From Thauera sp. (lineage in GTDB: Bacteria > Pseudomonadota > Gammaproteobacteria > Burkholderiales > Rhodocyclaceae), in the NCBI GenBank assembly GCA_024235615.1, contig JACKMB010000001.1, positions 124,001 through 188,000 of the forward strand: a stretch of 64,000 nt of DNA. Direction: 5' to 3'. Of the stretch, positions 35,255 to 44,749 are shown one piece after another. The position numbers and the translations under genes were made by a program. Each line of letters begins with the position of its first letter. The first letter of the stretch is position 1. The notes under the pieces are model-generated. The model was not told where the DNA came from and made no database searches. It saw only the letters and a list, made by a program, of their open reading frames with translations.

Positions 35255-36418
35255 TCAGGCCCCGATCGAGGCCAGGCTCTTGAGCTCGTCCGTCACTCGG
35301 ACGAAGGTTTCGATGAAGCTATGCACGTCGTCCGCGCGCGTGTCGCGGCCGAGGCTTACGCGCACCGCGGCGCGCGCCAGCCCGGGCTCCACGCCCATCG
35401 CCAGCAGGGTGTGGGACGGCTCGGGGTTCGCGCTCGAGCACGCCGAGCCGCTCGCGCAGGCAAACCCGGCTCGGTCCAGGCGGCCGACCAGGGTCTCGCC
35501 GTCGATGTCCTCGACGGCGAAGAATACGGTATTCGGCAGGCGCGGGGCAGCCACCGAGAAGATCCTCGCGCCGCGCCCGGCGAGCGCAGCGCAAAGTTCG
35601 TCGCGCAGTGCGGCCAGGCGCACGGCCTCGGCTTCGCGCCGCGCCACCGCGCGCGTGCAGGCCACGCCGAAGCCGACGATCGCGGCGACGTTTTCGGTGC
35701 CCGAGCGCAGCCCGCGCTCCTGCCCGCCACCGGCGATCAGCGGCGCCAGCTCGACGCGCTTGTCCACCACCAGCGCGCCCGCGCCGAGCGGCCCGCCGAT
35801 CTTGTGCGCCGACAGCGTCATCGCGTTCACGCCGAGCGCGCGGAAATCCACCGCCACCTTCCCCAGCCCCTGCACCGCGTCGGTGTGGAACCAGGCGCCG
35901 CTGGTGCGCGCCTCGCGCGCCAGCGCGGCCACGTCCTGCAGGACGCCGGTCTCGTTGTTGGCCAGCATCACCGACACCAGGCCGGGGCGGGATTCGAGCA
36001 CCGCAGCCCAGTCCGCGAGGTCGATCCGGCCCTGATCGTCCACGCCGATCTCGCGCAGCGTCCAGCCCGCGCGCCGCAACTGGCGGGCGGGCTCGCGCAC
36101 GCACGGATGCTCGATCGCGCTCACCGCGACCACGCCCGGCTTGAGGTTGGGCGCGGCGCCCTTGAGGAAGAGGTTGTTGGCCTCCGAACCGCCGCTGGTG
36201 AAGATCACCTCGGTCGCGTGCGCGCCGACCGCTTCCGCCACCCGTGTGCGCGCCTCGTCCACCGCCGCACGCGCCTGGCGGCCGTACTCGTGGCGGCTCG
36301 AGGCGTTGCCGAATCGCACCGGCTCGGCCGCGCCGAGCCAGGGCAGCATGGCCTCGCGCACGGCCGGGTCGAGCGGCGTGGTCGCGTTCCAGTCGAGGTA
36401 GGCGGGGGTGAAGCTCAT
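35255..36418 (-). CDS. Second cysteine desulfurase (NifS/IscS family) between iscR and iscS
   Basis: 387 aa. It has the same fold and motifs as IscS: PLP lysine in TLSAHKIGGPLGAGAL (about 203), persulfide cysteine in CASGSACSSANPEPSH (about 324), and HTDAVQGLGK for the cofactor aspartate. It is clearly a paralogue, not a duplicate: the C-terminal IscU-docking tail of IscS is missing (ends DELKSLASIGA) and the sequence differs throughout. 12 bp after iscR, so it is the first structural gene of the operon. It may serve another sulfur acceptor (tRNA thiolation, molybdopterin); the acceptor is not known from sequence. Confidence 0.9.
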   Translation of the reverse strand: MSFTPAYLDWNATTPLDPAVREAMLPWLGAAEPVRFGNASSRHEYGRQARAAVDEARTRVAEAVGAHATEVIFTSGGSEANNLFLKGAAPNLKPGVVAVSAIEHPCVREPARQLRRAGWTLREIGVDDQGRIDLADWAAVLESRPGLVSVMLANNETGVLQDVAALAREARTSGAWFHTDAVQGLGKVAVDFRALGVNAMTLSAHKIGGPLGAGALVVDKRVELAPLIAGGGQERGLRSGTENVAAIVGFGVACTRAVARREAEAVRLAALRDELCAALAGRGARIFSVAAPRLPNTVFFAVEDIDGETLVGRLDRAGFACASGSACSSANPEPSHTLLAMGVEPGLARAAVRVSLGRDTRADDVHSFIETFVRVTDELKSLASIGA

Positions 36419-36430
36419 GCGCGCCTCGGG

Positions 36431-36913
36431 TCAGACGGCGGCGATCTCGTGCACCGGCATGCGGCTGCGCCGGCGCACGCTCTTGAGCACCGTCATGTCG
36501 GGGTCGGGCCGCACCTGATGCTTGACCAGCGCCTCCAGGCTCACCGAGTCGAGGTAGGCGTAGATGCGCTGGTTGAGGTTGGACCACAGGTGGTGGGTCA
36601 TGCACACGTGGTCGTCGTGGCAGTTCTCCTTGCCGCCGCACTGGGTGGCGTCCATCGGCTCGTCGACCGCGATGATGATGTCGGCGACGGTGATCTCGTC
36701 CATCGCTCGCGCCAGACGGTAGCCGCCGCCGGGGCCGCGCACGCTGTTGACCAGCTTGTGCCTGCGCAGCTTGCCGAAGAGCTGCTCGAGGTAGGACAGC
36801 GAAATGCTCTGGCGCTCGGCGATGCCCGCCAGCGTGACGGGGCCATCCCCCTGGCGTGCAGCCAGGTCGATCATCGCGGTCACCGCAAACCGTCCCTTGG
36901 TCGTAAGTCGCAT
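36431..36913 (-). CDS. iscR: Rrf2-family Fe-S regulator IscR
   Basis: 160 aa. Winged helix (MRLTTKGRFAVTAMIDLA...) with the recognition helix around SISLSYLEQLFGKLRRHKLVNSVRGPGGGYRLA, then the cluster-binding loop CGGKENCHDDHVCMTHHLW with three cysteines and a histidine, as in IscR. In its [2Fe-2S] form IscR represses its own operon. The start at 36913 is the conserved MRLTTKG; the upstream frame is promoter DNA. It heads the operon iscR-desulfurase-iscSUA-hscBA-fdx-iscX. Confidence 0.96.
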   Translation of the reverse strand: MRLTTKGRFAVTAMIDLAARQGDGPVTLAGIAERQSISLSYLEQLFGKLRRHKLVNSVRGPGGGYRLARAMDEITVADIIIAVDEPMDATQCGGKENCHDDHVCMTHHLWSNLNQRIYAYLDSVSLEALVKHQVRPDPDMTVLKSVRRRSRMPVHEIAAV

Positions 36914-36963
36914 GAGGCTCTCCTCGAAGGCTGTCCGGGCTCGCGCGTGCCGTGGGCCGCCGA

Positions 36964-37012
36964 ATATCCCATCATTTTGGTCGAGTATATGGATCCCGAC
37001 AAAAACGGTCAA
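36964..37012 (-). promoter_or_regulatory. iscR promoter with IscR-type-1-like operator
   Basis: Minus strand: -35 TTGACC (37007-37012), 17-base spacer, -10 TATACT (36984-36989). A 25-bp box at 36964-36988, beginning ATACTCGACC and ending TGGGATAT on the minus strand, covers the -10 and the expected start point. It agrees with the E. coli IscR type-1 consensus (ATASYYGACT...AGTCRRSTAT) at 20 of 25 positions by hand count. This geometry fits autorepression. Confidence 0.75.
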
Positions 37013-37095
37013 CTAATCGAGGATGAAGGTGCGCCCTTGCAGGCGCGGCGCCAAAGCAGCGCAGAGATGGAGGTAGGCCGACCCCGTGCGCTGCT

Positions 37096-37284
37096 CTCGC
37101 GCCTGCCGGCGCCTACAGAAGCCGGCGCGGGTCGCGAGCACTTGGAGGTGCGCCGGCAGGCGCGAATGGGCCGCGGGGGAAGGGATGCGCGTCGGGTGGC
37201 CGAGCGCCGCTTTCGCGCCTGCCGGCGCTCCTACAGGAACCGGCGCGGGTCGGGAGCACTTGTAGGAGCGCCGGCAGGCGCGAA
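37096..37284. repeat. Four REP-like elements upstream of the iscR promoter
   Basis: Copies at 37096-37116 (-, shortened), 37143-37166 (+, variant), 37212-37234 (-) and 37262-37284 (+), alternating in orientation. They fill the gap (37013-37323) between the iscR promoter and the 3' end of cysE, so they lie in the cysE 3' untranslated region. Nothing else is seen in this gap. Confidence 0.88.
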
Positions 37285-37323
37285 AGCGGCCGTCGGTCCA
37301 TCGACGCGGAGGGCGCGTGCTGC

Positions 37324-38079
37324 TCAATCCACCATCCGCGACAGGCGCCCCGGGTCGAAATCGTCGTTCGGCGCCACGGTGTCGTCGAGCTTGATCCCGG
37401 CGGCCTCGAGGCGCGCGAGGATGGCCTGCAGACGGCGGTCGGTCTCCACCGAATGGTCGAGCAGTCCGTGCAGCGCCTTGGCGACCGGGTCGTCCATGTC
37501 GCGGGTCACGCCGTAGGCGCTGAAGCCGATCTGCTCGGCCTTCTGCTCGCGCGCGGCATCGCGCTCGGAATCGAGGATGCGGGCGGGGTTGCCCACCGCG
37601 GTGGCGCCGGCGGGCACCGGCTTGACCACCACCGCGTTGGAGCCGACCTTGGCGCCGTCGCCCACCGTGAAGCCGCCGAGCACCTTCGCGCCCGCGCCCA
37701 CCACCACGCCGCGCCCCAAGGTGGGGTGGCGCTTGGTGCCGCGGTAGAGCGAGGTGCCGCCGAGCGTGACCCCCTGGTAGATCGTGCAGTCGTCGCCGAT
37801 CTCCGCGGTCTCGCCGATCACCACGCCCATGCCGTGGTCGATGAACACGCGGCGGCCGATCCTGGCACCGGGGTGGATCTCGATCCCGGTAAGCAGGCGG
37901 CCGATGTGGCTGGCGAAGCGCCCCGCCCAAAACCAGCCGCGGCGCCAGGCGCCGTGGGCGAGGCGATGGAACATCAGCGCGTGGATGCCGGGGTAACAGG
38001 TCAGCACCTCGAGCGTGGAGCGCGCGGCGGGGTCGCGCTCGCGGACGCTGGCCAGGTCTTCTCGGAGGCGGCTGAACAT
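37324..38079 (-). CDS. cysE: Serine O-acetyltransferase
   Basis: 251 aa. Makes O-acetylserine, the carbon acceptor for cysteine synthesis. Left-handed beta-helix hexapeptides ([37 protein letters not shown], about residues 67-110) with the catalytic His/Asp region, plus the short-type N-terminus [20 protein letters not shown]. It is of the shorter CysE class often found beside isc operons. The start at 38079 removes an unconserved 24-residue extension. A promoter with an IscR-like box lies upstream, which suggests control by Fe-S status. Confidence 0.93.
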   Translation of the reverse strand: MFSRLREDLASVRERDPAARSTLEVLTCYPGIHALMFHRLAHGAWRRGWFWAGRFASHIGRLLTGIEIHPGARIGRRVFIDHGMGVVIGETAEIGDDCTIYQGVTLGGTSLYRGTKRHPTLGRGVVVGAGAKVLGGFTVGDGAKVGSNAVVVKPVPAGATAVGNPARILDSERDAAREQKAEQIGFSAYGVTRDMDDPVAKALHGLLDHSVETDRRLQAILARLEAAGIKLDDTVAPNDDFDPGRLSRMVD

Positions 38080-38150
38080 GATGAAGGGACTCCCGGGTGT
38101 GCGCAGAAACAAGAAAGCGGAGCGGCACCGCCCAAGCGGGCGGGACACCA

Positions 38151-38176
38151 ATTCCCGATCATTTTAATCGACTATA
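38151..38176 (-). promoter_or_regulatory. cysE promoter with IscR-type-1-like operator
   Basis: Minus strand: -10 TATAGT (38171-38176); no good -35 was found. A 25-bp box at 38151-38175 (begins ATAGTCGATT, ends TCGGGAAT) matches the IscR type-1 consensus at 21 of 25 positions and the iscR box at 19 of 25. Its register relative to the -10 is identical to that in front of iscR. Confidence 0.7.
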
Positions 38177-38213
38177 CCGCACCCCCGAAAGCCCGCGCCT
38201 TGCGCGCAGCCGC

Positions 38214-38474
38214 GTTCGCCCCTGCCGGTGCTCCTACAAAAGCTTCCGACCCGCGCCGGTTTCTGTAGGAGCGCCGGCAGGCGCGAAAGCGGCGCACGGT
38301 CACCCGACGCGCGTCCCTTCCCCCGCGGCCTTGTTCGCGCCTGCCGGCGCTCCTACAGAAACCGCCGTGCTTCCGGACGTCTGCAGGGGCGGCGCAAGCC
38401 GCGAGCCGGGCGGTCGCGCAATCGACGCGGGGGGCATCCCTGGCGTGGTCTTCGCGCCTGCCGGCGCTCCTACA
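38214..38474. repeat. Five REP-like elements between trmJ and cysE
   Basis: Copies at 38214-38236 (-, two mismatches), 38265-38287 (+), 38334-38356 (-), about 38382-38407 (+, degenerate) and 38452-38474 (-). They alternate in orientation at 40-75 bp spacing and fill the trmJ 3' region (38177-38511). Apart from the cysE promoter no other feature is seen. Confidence 0.87.
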
Positions 38475-38511
38475 AGAACCCCCGCAAGATCGTCCGCGCA
38501 GTGTGCAGCGA

Positions 38512-39249
38512 TCAGCCGCGGCGGCGGGGGGTCTCGAAGGTGGTGAGCATGCCGCGCAGCAGGGCGACCTCCTCGCGCTCGAGCCGCACGCGGTTGAACA
38601 GGCGCCGCATGCGCGGCAGCAGGCGCTTGGGGTTGGCGGGGTCATGAAAGCCACTGGCGGTGACGGCGCGCTCGAGGTGGGCCATGAAGCCCTCGAAGTC
38701 GGCATGGGTGGCCGGCTCGGGCTGCGGGTCGGCAGGCGCGGCAGCATCGCCGAGCGCGGCCATGCGCAACTCGTAGGCCAGCACCTGCACCGCCGCGCCG
38801 AGGTTCAGCGACGAGAACTCCGCGTCGGTGGGGATGGTCACGGGAAGGCTGCACAGGGCGGCTTCCTCGTTGGTGAGCCCGCTGGTCTCGTTGCCGAACA
38901 CCAGCGCCACCGCGCCGTCCTGCGTGCGCCCCACCAGTTCCACCGCCGCGTCGCGCGCCTGCAGGCGCGGCAGCGATAGCTCGCGCCGACGCGCGGTGAG
39001 CGCCGCCGAGAAAACCGTGTCGGCGAGCGCCTCCTCCAGGGTGTCGACCACGCGCGCCTTCTCCAGCAGGTCGGCCGCACCCGAGGCGCGCGCGCTGGCG
39101 ACCTCGTCGGGAAAGGACTCCGGCGCGACCAGCCAGAGCTCGCGCAGGCCCATGGTCTTCATCGCGCGCGCAGCGGCGCCGATGTTGCCGGGGTGGCTGG
39201 TACGGGACAGCACGACGCGGATGCCGTCGAGCGCAAGGGGGCGATTCAT
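38512..39249 (-). CDS. trmJ: tRNA (cytidine/uridine-2'-O-)-methyltransferase TrmJ
   Basis: 245 aa SPOUT-class enzyme that 2'-O-methylates tRNA position 32. Family motifs: VVLSRTSHPGNIGAAARAMKTMGL (about residues 12-35), VALVFGNETSGLTNEEAALC (about 113-132) and PTDAEFSSLNLGAAVQVLAYELR (about 139-161), which form the trefoil knot. The suhB/trmJ/iscR neighbourhood matches that of E. coli. Confidence 0.94.
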   Translation of the reverse strand: MNRPLALDGIRVVLSRTSHPGNIGAAARAMKTMGLRELWLVAPESFPDEVASARASGAADLLEKARVVDTLEEALADTVFSAALTARRRELSLPRLQARDAAVELVGRTQDGAVALVFGNETSGLTNEEAALCSLPVTIPTDAEFSSLNLGAAVQVLAYELRMAALGDAAAPADPQPEPATHADFEGFMAHLERAVTASGFHDPANPKRLLPRMRRLFNRVRLEREEVALLRGMLTTFETPRRRG

Positions 39250-39392
39250 ATTAAAATTCCGCGTTTTCCGAATTTGCCGGGCTGCCTGCCCGGAACGTGG
39301 CCCGAGGGCCGCGCGGCGGCTCGATGAAGCGGGCGGCGGCGCGCACCCGGCGCACGTGGCAGGCCCCGATTCTTTAACCGAGACCGCTCCGC

Positions 39393-40193
39393 ATGCATCC
39401 CACCCTGAACATCGCCGTCAAGGCCGCCCGTCGCGCCGCGACCGTCATCAACCGCGCGTCGACCCAGCTCGATCTGCTGACCGTGCAGTCCAAGTCGCCC
39501 AACGACTTCGTCACCGAGGTCGACCGCGCCGCCGAGCAGGCGATCATCGAGGTGCTGCGCGACGCCTTCCCGGGGCACGGGATTCTAGCAGAGGAGTCCG
39601 GCGAGTCCGGACCGGAGAGCGAGTTCACCTGGATCATCGATCCGCTCGACGGCACCACCAACTTCATCCATGGCATGCCGCAGTACGCGGTCTCGATCGC
39701 GCAGACCAAGAACGGCGTGCTCGAGCACGCGGTGGTCTACGATCCCAACACCAACGAGATGTTCACCGCCTCGCGCGGCGCCGGTGCCTTCCTCAACGAC
39801 CGCCGCATCCGCGTCTCGCGCCGCACCCGCCTCAACGAGTCGCTGATCGGGACCGGTTTTCCCTTCCGCCAGTTCGACCACGTCGACGCCTACCTGGCAA
39901 TGTTCAAGGAGCTCACCCAGAAGACCGCCGGCATCCGCCGCCCGGGCGCCGCCTCGCTCGACCTCGCCTACGTGGCCGCGGGCCGCTTCGACGGCTTCTG
40001 GGAGATGGGTCTGTCGCCGTGGGACATGGCGGCAGGCGTACTGCTGATCCAGGAGGCCGGCGGCCTGGTGTCCGACCTCTCGGGCGAGGCCAACTACCTC
40101 GCCACCGGCAACCTCGTCGCGGGCTCGCCGAAGATCTTCGGCCAGCTGCTGCCGATCATCCAGGCCTGGCGCCCGGCCAATCTGCAGGCCTGA
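39393..40193 (+). CDS. suhB: Inositol monophosphatase family protein SuhB
   Basis: 266 aa. Metal-binding motifs [10 protein letters not shown] (about 65), [20 protein letters not shown] (about 80-99) and [19 protein letters not shown] (about 207-225). SuhB hydrolyses inositol-1-phosphate and in E. coli is also a component of rRNA antitermination complexes. It is divergent from trmJ over a 143-bp gap. Confidence 0.95.
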   Translation: MHPTLNIAVKAARRAATVINRASTQLDLLTVQSKSPNDFVTEVDRAAEQAIIEVLRDAFPGHGILAEESGESGPESEFTWIIDPLDGTTNFIHGMPQYAVSIAQTKNGVLEHAVVYDPNTNEMFTASRGAGAFLNDRRIRVSRRTRLNESLIGTGFPFRQFDHVDAYLAMFKELTQKTAGIRRPGAASLDLAYVAAGRFDGFWEMGLSPWDMAAGVLLIQEAGGLVSDLSGEANYLATGNLVAGSPKIFGQLLPIIQAWRPANLQA

Positions 40194-40203
40194 GGACCGC
40201 CGC

Positions 40204-40734
40204 TCAGGACGCCCCCGGAGAACCCGGCGCGCGCAGGGTCAGCGTATCGCCGCGCTGGGTGAACTCCAGGTGACGCAAAGCAGACATGCCGAGCAGCACC
40301 TCGTCGCCCTGCATGCCCGGGTTGAGGTGACCGGCCACGTCGCGGAACTCGAAGGGGCCGAAGGCGAGGCGCGGAATGCGCGTCTGGCGCACCGTCACCG
40401 CGCCGTTGGCGGTCCGCACCGACGCCGGCGCGCCCGCCTGCAGTCCCAGTTCCGCGGCGAGGCGCGCGGGCACCGACACCTGTGTGGCGCCGGTGTCGAG
40501 CAGCAGGCGCACCGGACGGCCGTTGATCTCGCCCGGCAGCAGGTAGTGCCCGGCGCGGTTGCGCTGCAGCACCAGCTCGCTGGCGCCGGGGGCGACCACG
40601 AGATTGCGGTTGGGGTCCTCGCGGCGCTCGATCGCGCCGTCGAAGCTCACCCAGCCCAGCGCGAGAAAGGCGAGCGTCGCCAGCAGGCCCAGCCTGCGGC
40701 CGATGCGGCGGGTGTCGGCGTCCGGGGTGTTCAA
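40204..40734 (-). CDS. Membrane-anchored retropepsin-like aspartic protease (TIGR02281 type)
   Basis: 176 aa. One N-terminal membrane segment ([17 protein letters not shown], about 15-31) and then a single retropepsin domain with the active-site [19 protein letters not shown] (about 78-96) and a second flap-like part ([28 protein letters not shown]). A single aspartic lobe implies an active dimer. Members of this family are widespread in proteobacteria with unclear substrates. It converges on suhB (10-bp gap) and is divergent from mutS. Confidence 0.85.
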   Translation of the reverse strand: MNTPDADTRRIGRRLGLLATLAFLALGWVSFDGAIERREDPNRNLVVAPGASELVLQRNRAGHYLLPGEINGRPVRLLLDTGATQVSVPARLAAELGLQAGAPASVRTANGAVTVRQTRIPRLAFGPFEFRDVAGHLNPGMQGDEVLLGMSALRHLEFTQRGDTLTLRAPGSPGAS

Positions 40735-40810
40735 GTCGGTCCTTCCTTCGATCCACGGTGATAATCCTGCCTATGCTGACGACAGCACGGCAACCGGGAG
40801 GTTTCTTCAA

Positions 40811-43525
40811 TTGGCAATCCGCAAGCCGCCCTTCGACGACACCGCCATCCGCCCCGCCGCCCTGAGCGAGGCCGAGATCGGCGCCCACACGCCAATGATG
40901 CAGCAGTACCTCCGGATCAAGCAGCAGCATCCGGACACCCTGCTCTTCTACCGCATGGGCGACTTCTACGAGCTCTTCTTCGACGACGCCGAGAAGGCCG
41001 CGCGCCTGCTCGACATCACGCTCACCACCCGCGGCCAGTCGGGCGGCAAGCCGATCCGCATGGCGGGCGTGCCCTTCCACGCGGTCGAGCAATACCTCGC
41101 CCGCCTGGTCAAACTCGGCGAATCGGTGGTGATCGCCGAGCAGGTGGGCGAGCCGGGCGCGACCAAGGGGCCGATGGAGCGCGCGGTGAGCCGCATCGTC
41201 ACCCCCGGCACGCTGACCGACGCCGCGCTGCTCGACGACCGCCGCGATTCCCTGCTGCTCGCCGCCAGCCTGCACCGCGGCGTGCTCGGGCTAGCGTGGC
41301 TGAACCTCGCGAACGGCGACTTCCGCCTCATGCAGTGCCCGTCGGATGCGCTGCAGGCGCAGTTCGAGCGCCTGCGCCCGGCCGAAGTGCTGGTGCCCGA
41401 CGGCCTCGCCCTGCCGCTCCTCGACGCGCTCGCCCCCGCGCAGCGCCGGCTGGCCGACTGGCAGTTCGATGCCGAGACCGGCACGCGCCTGCTCACCACC
41501 CACTTCGGCACCCGCGACCTCGCCGGCTTCGGCGTCGAGGACCTGCCGGTGGCGCTCGGCGCCGCCGCGGCCCTGTACGACTACGCCCAGGCCACCCAGC
41601 GCCAGACGCTCGCCCACGTCACCGGCCTCGTCGTCGAGCGCGAATCCGAAACCCTGCGCCTGGACGCCGCCACCCGGCGCAACCTGGAACTCACCGAGAC
41701 CCTGCGCGGCGAGTCCTCGCCGACCCTGCTGTCGCTGCTCGACACCTGCGTGACCAGCATGGGCTCGCGCTGGCTGCGCCATGCCCTGCACCACCCGCTG
41801 CGCGAGCGCGCCGAGCCCGCCGCGCGCCATGCCGCGGTGGCCGAGCTGGTGGGTGCGGCCGAAGCGGACATGAACGTCGAGGCGGGCGGTACAGGGGGCG
41901 GCGCAGTGGCGCAGGGCGCCGGCGCCGCCGGCCTGGCGCTGGCCGGCCGCGACGGCCGCGTCGCCTTCGCAGTGCGCGGCGCGCTGCGTGGCGTGGCCGA
42001 CGTCGACCGCATCACCGCCCGCATCGCGCTGCGCAGCGCGCGCCCGCGCGACCTCTCGGCGCTGCGCGAGAGCCTGCTGCGGCTGCCCGAGCTCGCCGCC
42101 GCGCTCGCCCCTTGCCGCGCGCCGCTGCTCGCCGAGATCGTCGGCGCGCTCGCCATCGCCCCCGAGCCGCTCGCGCTGCTGCAGCACGCCATCGCCGCCG
42201 AGCCCGCCGCCATGGTGCGCGATGGCGGCGTGATCGCCCCCGGCTTCGATGCCGAGCTCGACGAGCTGCGCGGCATCCAGACCAACTGCGGCGAGTTCCT
42301 GATGGCGCTGGAGACCCGCGAGCGCGAGCGCAGCGGCATTCCCGGGCTCAAGGTCGAGTTCAACAAGGTGCACGGCTTCTACATCGAGGTCAGCCGCGCC
42401 AACGCCGACAAGGTGCCCGACGACTACCGCCGCCGCCAGACGCTGAAGAACGCCGAGCGCTACATCACGCCCGAGCTCAAGGCCTTCGAGGACAAGGCGC
42501 TGTCGGCCAACGAGCGCGCGCTGGCACGCGAGAAGCTGCTCTTCGACCAGGTGCTGGACGTGCTCGCCGCGCACATCCCGACTTTGCAGCGCATCGCGCG
42601 TGCGCTCGCCCTGCTCGACGGCCTCGCCGCGCTGGCCGAGGCCGCGCTGCGCTACGGCTACGTGCAGCCGCGCTTCGTCGACACCCCAGGCTTGAACATC
42701 GTCGGCGGCCGCCATCCGGTGGTCGAGCGCCAGGTCGAAAGCTTCATCCGCAACGACGCGCGCCTGGCCGCCACCCGCCGCATGCTGATGATCACCGGTC
42801 CCAACATGGGCGGCAAATCGACCTTCATGCGCCAGGTGGCGCTGATCTGCCTGCTCGCCCACGTCGGCAGCTTCGTGCCGGCGGACGCCGCCGAGCTCGG
42901 GCCCCTGGACGCCATCTTCACCCGCATCGGCGCCTCGGACGACCTCGCCTCGGGGCGCTCGACCTTCATGGTCGAGATGACCGAGGCCGCCGCCATCCTG
43001 CACGGCGCCACCGAGCGCAGCCTGGTGCTGATGGACGAGATCGGCCGCGGCACCTCGACCTTCGACGGCCTCGCGCTCGCCTTCGCGATCGCCCGCCACC
43101 TGCTGGAGAAGTCGCGCGCGCTGACGCTGTTCGCCACCCACTACTTCGAGCTCACCCGGCTCAACGCCGACTACCCCGAGTGCGCCAACGTGCACCTGGA
43201 TGCGGTCGAGCACGGCCACCGCATCGTCTTCCTGCACGCGCTGGAGGAAGGCCCGGCGAGCCAGAGCTACGGCATCGAGGTCGCCGCCCTCGCCGGCATC
43301 CCGGCCACGGTGATCCGCGACGCCAAGCGCCGGCTGCGCGCGCTGGAGAACCGCGAGATCGACGCCGGCCCGCAGGCCGACCTCTTCGCCGACCTGCCCG
43401 AACCGGAGGACGCACCGCTGTCGCACCCGGTGCTCACCGAGCTCGCCGACATCGACCCCGACGCGCTCACCCCGCGCGAGGCGCTCGAACGCCTGTACGC
43501 CCTCAAGCGCCTGGCCGCCGGCTGA
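40811..43525 (+). CDS. mutS: DNA mismatch repair protein MutS
   Basis: 904 aa. The mismatch-reading Phe-X-Glu is in [26 protein letters not shown] and the ATPase has Walker [16 protein letters not shown] and the Walker B/signature region [28 protein letters not shown] at 40811, 9 bases after GGGAGG (40796-40801), gives the usual start shortly before [13 protein letters not shown]; the frame upstream is not conserved. A Gly/Ala-rich insert of about 30 residues ([19 protein letters not shown], near residue 360) is unusual and makes the protein somewhat longer than E. coli MutS. Confidence 0.95.
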   Translation: MAIRKPPFDDTAIRPAALSEAEIGAHTPMMQQYLRIKQQHPDTLLFYRMGDFYELFFDDAEKAARLLDITLTTRGQSGGKPIRMAGVPFHAVEQYLARLVKLGESVVIAEQVGEPGATKGPMERAVSRIVTPGTLTDAALLDDRRDSLLLAASLHRGVLGLAWLNLANGDFRLMQCPSDALQAQFERLRPAEVLVPDGLALPLLDALAPAQRRLADWQFDAETGTRLLTTHFGTRDLAGFGVEDLPVALGAAAALYDYAQATQRQTLAHVTGLVVERESETLRLDAATRRNLELTETLRGESSPTLLSLLDTCVTSMGSRWLRHALHHPLRERAEPAARHAAVAELVGAAEADMNVEAGGTGGGAVAQGAGAAGLALAGRDGRVAFAVRGALRGVADVDRITARIALRSARPRDLSALRESLLRLPELAAALAPCRAPLLAEIVGALAIAPEPLALLQHAIAAEPAAMVRDGGVIAPGFDAELDELRGIQTNCGEFLMALETRERERSGIPGLKVEFNKVHGFYIEVSRANADKVPDDYRRRQTLKNAERYITPELKAFEDKALSANERALAREKLLFDQVLDVLAAHIPTLQRIARALALLDGLAALAEAALRYGYVQPRFVDTPGLNIVGGRHPVVERQVESFIRNDARLAATRRMLMITGPNMGGKSTFMRQVALICLLAHVGSFVPADAAELGPLDAIFTRIGASDDLASGRSTFMVEMTEAAAILHGATERSLVLMDEIGRGTSTFDGLALAFAIARHLLEKSRALTLFATHYFELTRLNADYPECANVHLDAVEHGHRIVFLHALEEGPASQSYGIEVAALAGIPATVIRDAKRRLRALENREIDAGPQADLFADLPEPEDAPLSHPVLTELADIDPDALTPREALERLYALKRLAAG

Positions 43526-43529
43526 GCGG

Positions 43530-43645
43530 CGCACTCCGGATCATCCCCCAGCCCCTAACCGGCCCCCCAGCGCCCGACACCACCGCGAGCCCCCCGCACC
43601 CACCGCTCCTCATACCTCACCCCTGACGCCTCCCACCCCATGAAT
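43530..43645 (+). terminator. C-rich, G-poor tract after mutS, possible Rho-dependent terminator
   Basis: From the mutS stop to the next start, the plus strand is strikingly rich in C and poor in G (CCCCCC runs, CACCCACC, CCTCACCCC). A long C>G stretch without secondary structure is the usual composition of Rho loading sites. No intrinsic hairpin is present. This is a compositional inference. Confidence 0.4.
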
Positions 43646-44410
43646 CCCCCCATCGACATCTCCGAAGAAGCCGGCGTGCGCTACCTGCACTTCGGCTCCG
43701 ACTGGATCCAGGGTGCGATGCGCATCCGCAAGCCCTACGCCCTCGAGCTCGCCTACACCCGCGAGATGATGGCCGGCCTGCTGCTGCGCGACGGTCTCGC
43801 CGCCGACGGCGCGCACTGGCCGCGCAAGGTGCTGATCATCGGCCTGGGCGCGGCCTCTCTGGCGCGCTTCGTGCATCACCACCTGCCGCAGGCCAGGATC
43901 CGCGTGGTCGAGATCGCGCCCGCGGTGGTCGCCGCCGCGCGCCAGTTCTTCAAGCTGCCGACGGAGGACGCGCGCTTCTCGGTGCATATCGGCTGCGGTG
44001 CGCAGTTCGTGCTCGAGCACGATGAGGAATGGGACTACGTGCTGGTCGACGGCTTCGACCGCAACGCCCGCGCCGGCGTGCTCGACACCGAGCCCTTCCA
44101 TCAGGCGGTGCGCGCGCGGCTGTCGGCGCGCGGGATCATGGCGGTGAACCTCTTCGGCCGCTCGCGCGGCTACAAGGCCAGCCTGGAGCGCATCGTGCGC
44201 GCCTACGAAGACCGCGCGCTCGCCTTCCCGTCCTGTGACAGCGGCAACGTCGTCGCCTTCGGCGCGGCGGGCGAGCCGATCGAGCGCGCCGTCGAGGAAC
44301 TGCGCGAGCGTGCCCGCCAGCTGAAGACCGAGACCGGCCTCGACCTGCTGCCCACGGTGACTCGCCTGGAGGTCGCGGGCAGCTTGCCCGGCGGCGTGTT
44401 ACGCATGTGA
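43640..44410 (+). CDS. Spermidine synthase-like methyltransferase-fold protein
   Basis: 256 aa. VLIIGLGAASLARFVHHHLPQARIRVVEIAPAVVAAARQFF (about 63-103) is the nucleotide-type fold of polyamine synthases and YVLVDGFDRNARAG (about 133-146) matches the region that holds the catalytic aspartate. The N-terminal domain is reduced compared with true SpeE, and neighbours are unrelated to polyamine metabolism, so the substrate is uncertain. Confidence 0.72.
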   Translation: MNPPIDISEEAGVRYLHFGSDWIQGAMRIRKPYALELAYTREMMAGLLLRDGLAADGAHWPRKVLIIGLGAASLARFVHHHLPQARIRVVEIAPAVVAAARQFFKLPTEDARFSVHIGCGAQFVLEHDEEWDYVLVDGFDRNARAGVLDTEPFHQAVRARLSARGIMAVNLFGRSRGYKASLERIVRAYEDRALAFPSCDSGNVVAFGAAGEPIERAVEELRERARQLKTETGLDLLPTVTRLEVAGSLPGGVLRM

Positions 44411-44533
44411 GGCGCGGCCGAGCTGGCAGTGCTGGATCCAGGGCGCACGCCCCCATGGCCAGAACCCGCCGGCCCGCGTTATTGTCCACACGTTCGGATG
44501 CCTGAACATCCGCAACCCGATAGGTTGGAAACG

Positions 44534-44737
44534 ATGAACACTTTCCTGATCACCCTGCTCGTCGTCGGCCTCGTGATCCTGGCGATGGCGATCGGCGTCC
44601 TCTTCGGCCGCAAGCCGATCGCCGGAAGCTGCGGCGGGCTCGGCGCGATGGGCCAGGACTGCGAGTTCGGCTGCAAGAAGCCGTGCTCGAAGCGCCAGGC
44701 CCGCGCGCTGGCGGCGCAGGCCGAACAACAACACTGA
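44534..44737 (+). CDS. NqrM/DUF539-like small membrane protein
   Basis: 67 aa. One N-terminal membrane helix ([22 protein letters not shown], residues 3-24), then [27 protein letters not shown] with four cysteines. The [18 protein letters not shown] segment is the hallmark of NqrM, the factor that matures Na+-translocating NADH:quinone reductase by inserting iron-cysteine centres. No nqr genes are near. The upstream extension of the frame is not conserved. Confidence 0.75.
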   Translation: MNTFLITLLVVGLVILAMAIGVLFGRKPIAGSCGGLGAMGQDCEFGCKKPCSKRQARALAAQAEQQH

Positions 44738-44749
44738 TTCCCGGGAGAC

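Noticed and set aside
35255-36418. Second desulfurase as a decayed duplicate of iscS
   Set aside because: Frame, PLP lysine and persulfide cysteine are intact and divergence is spread through the protein, so it is a functional paralogue.
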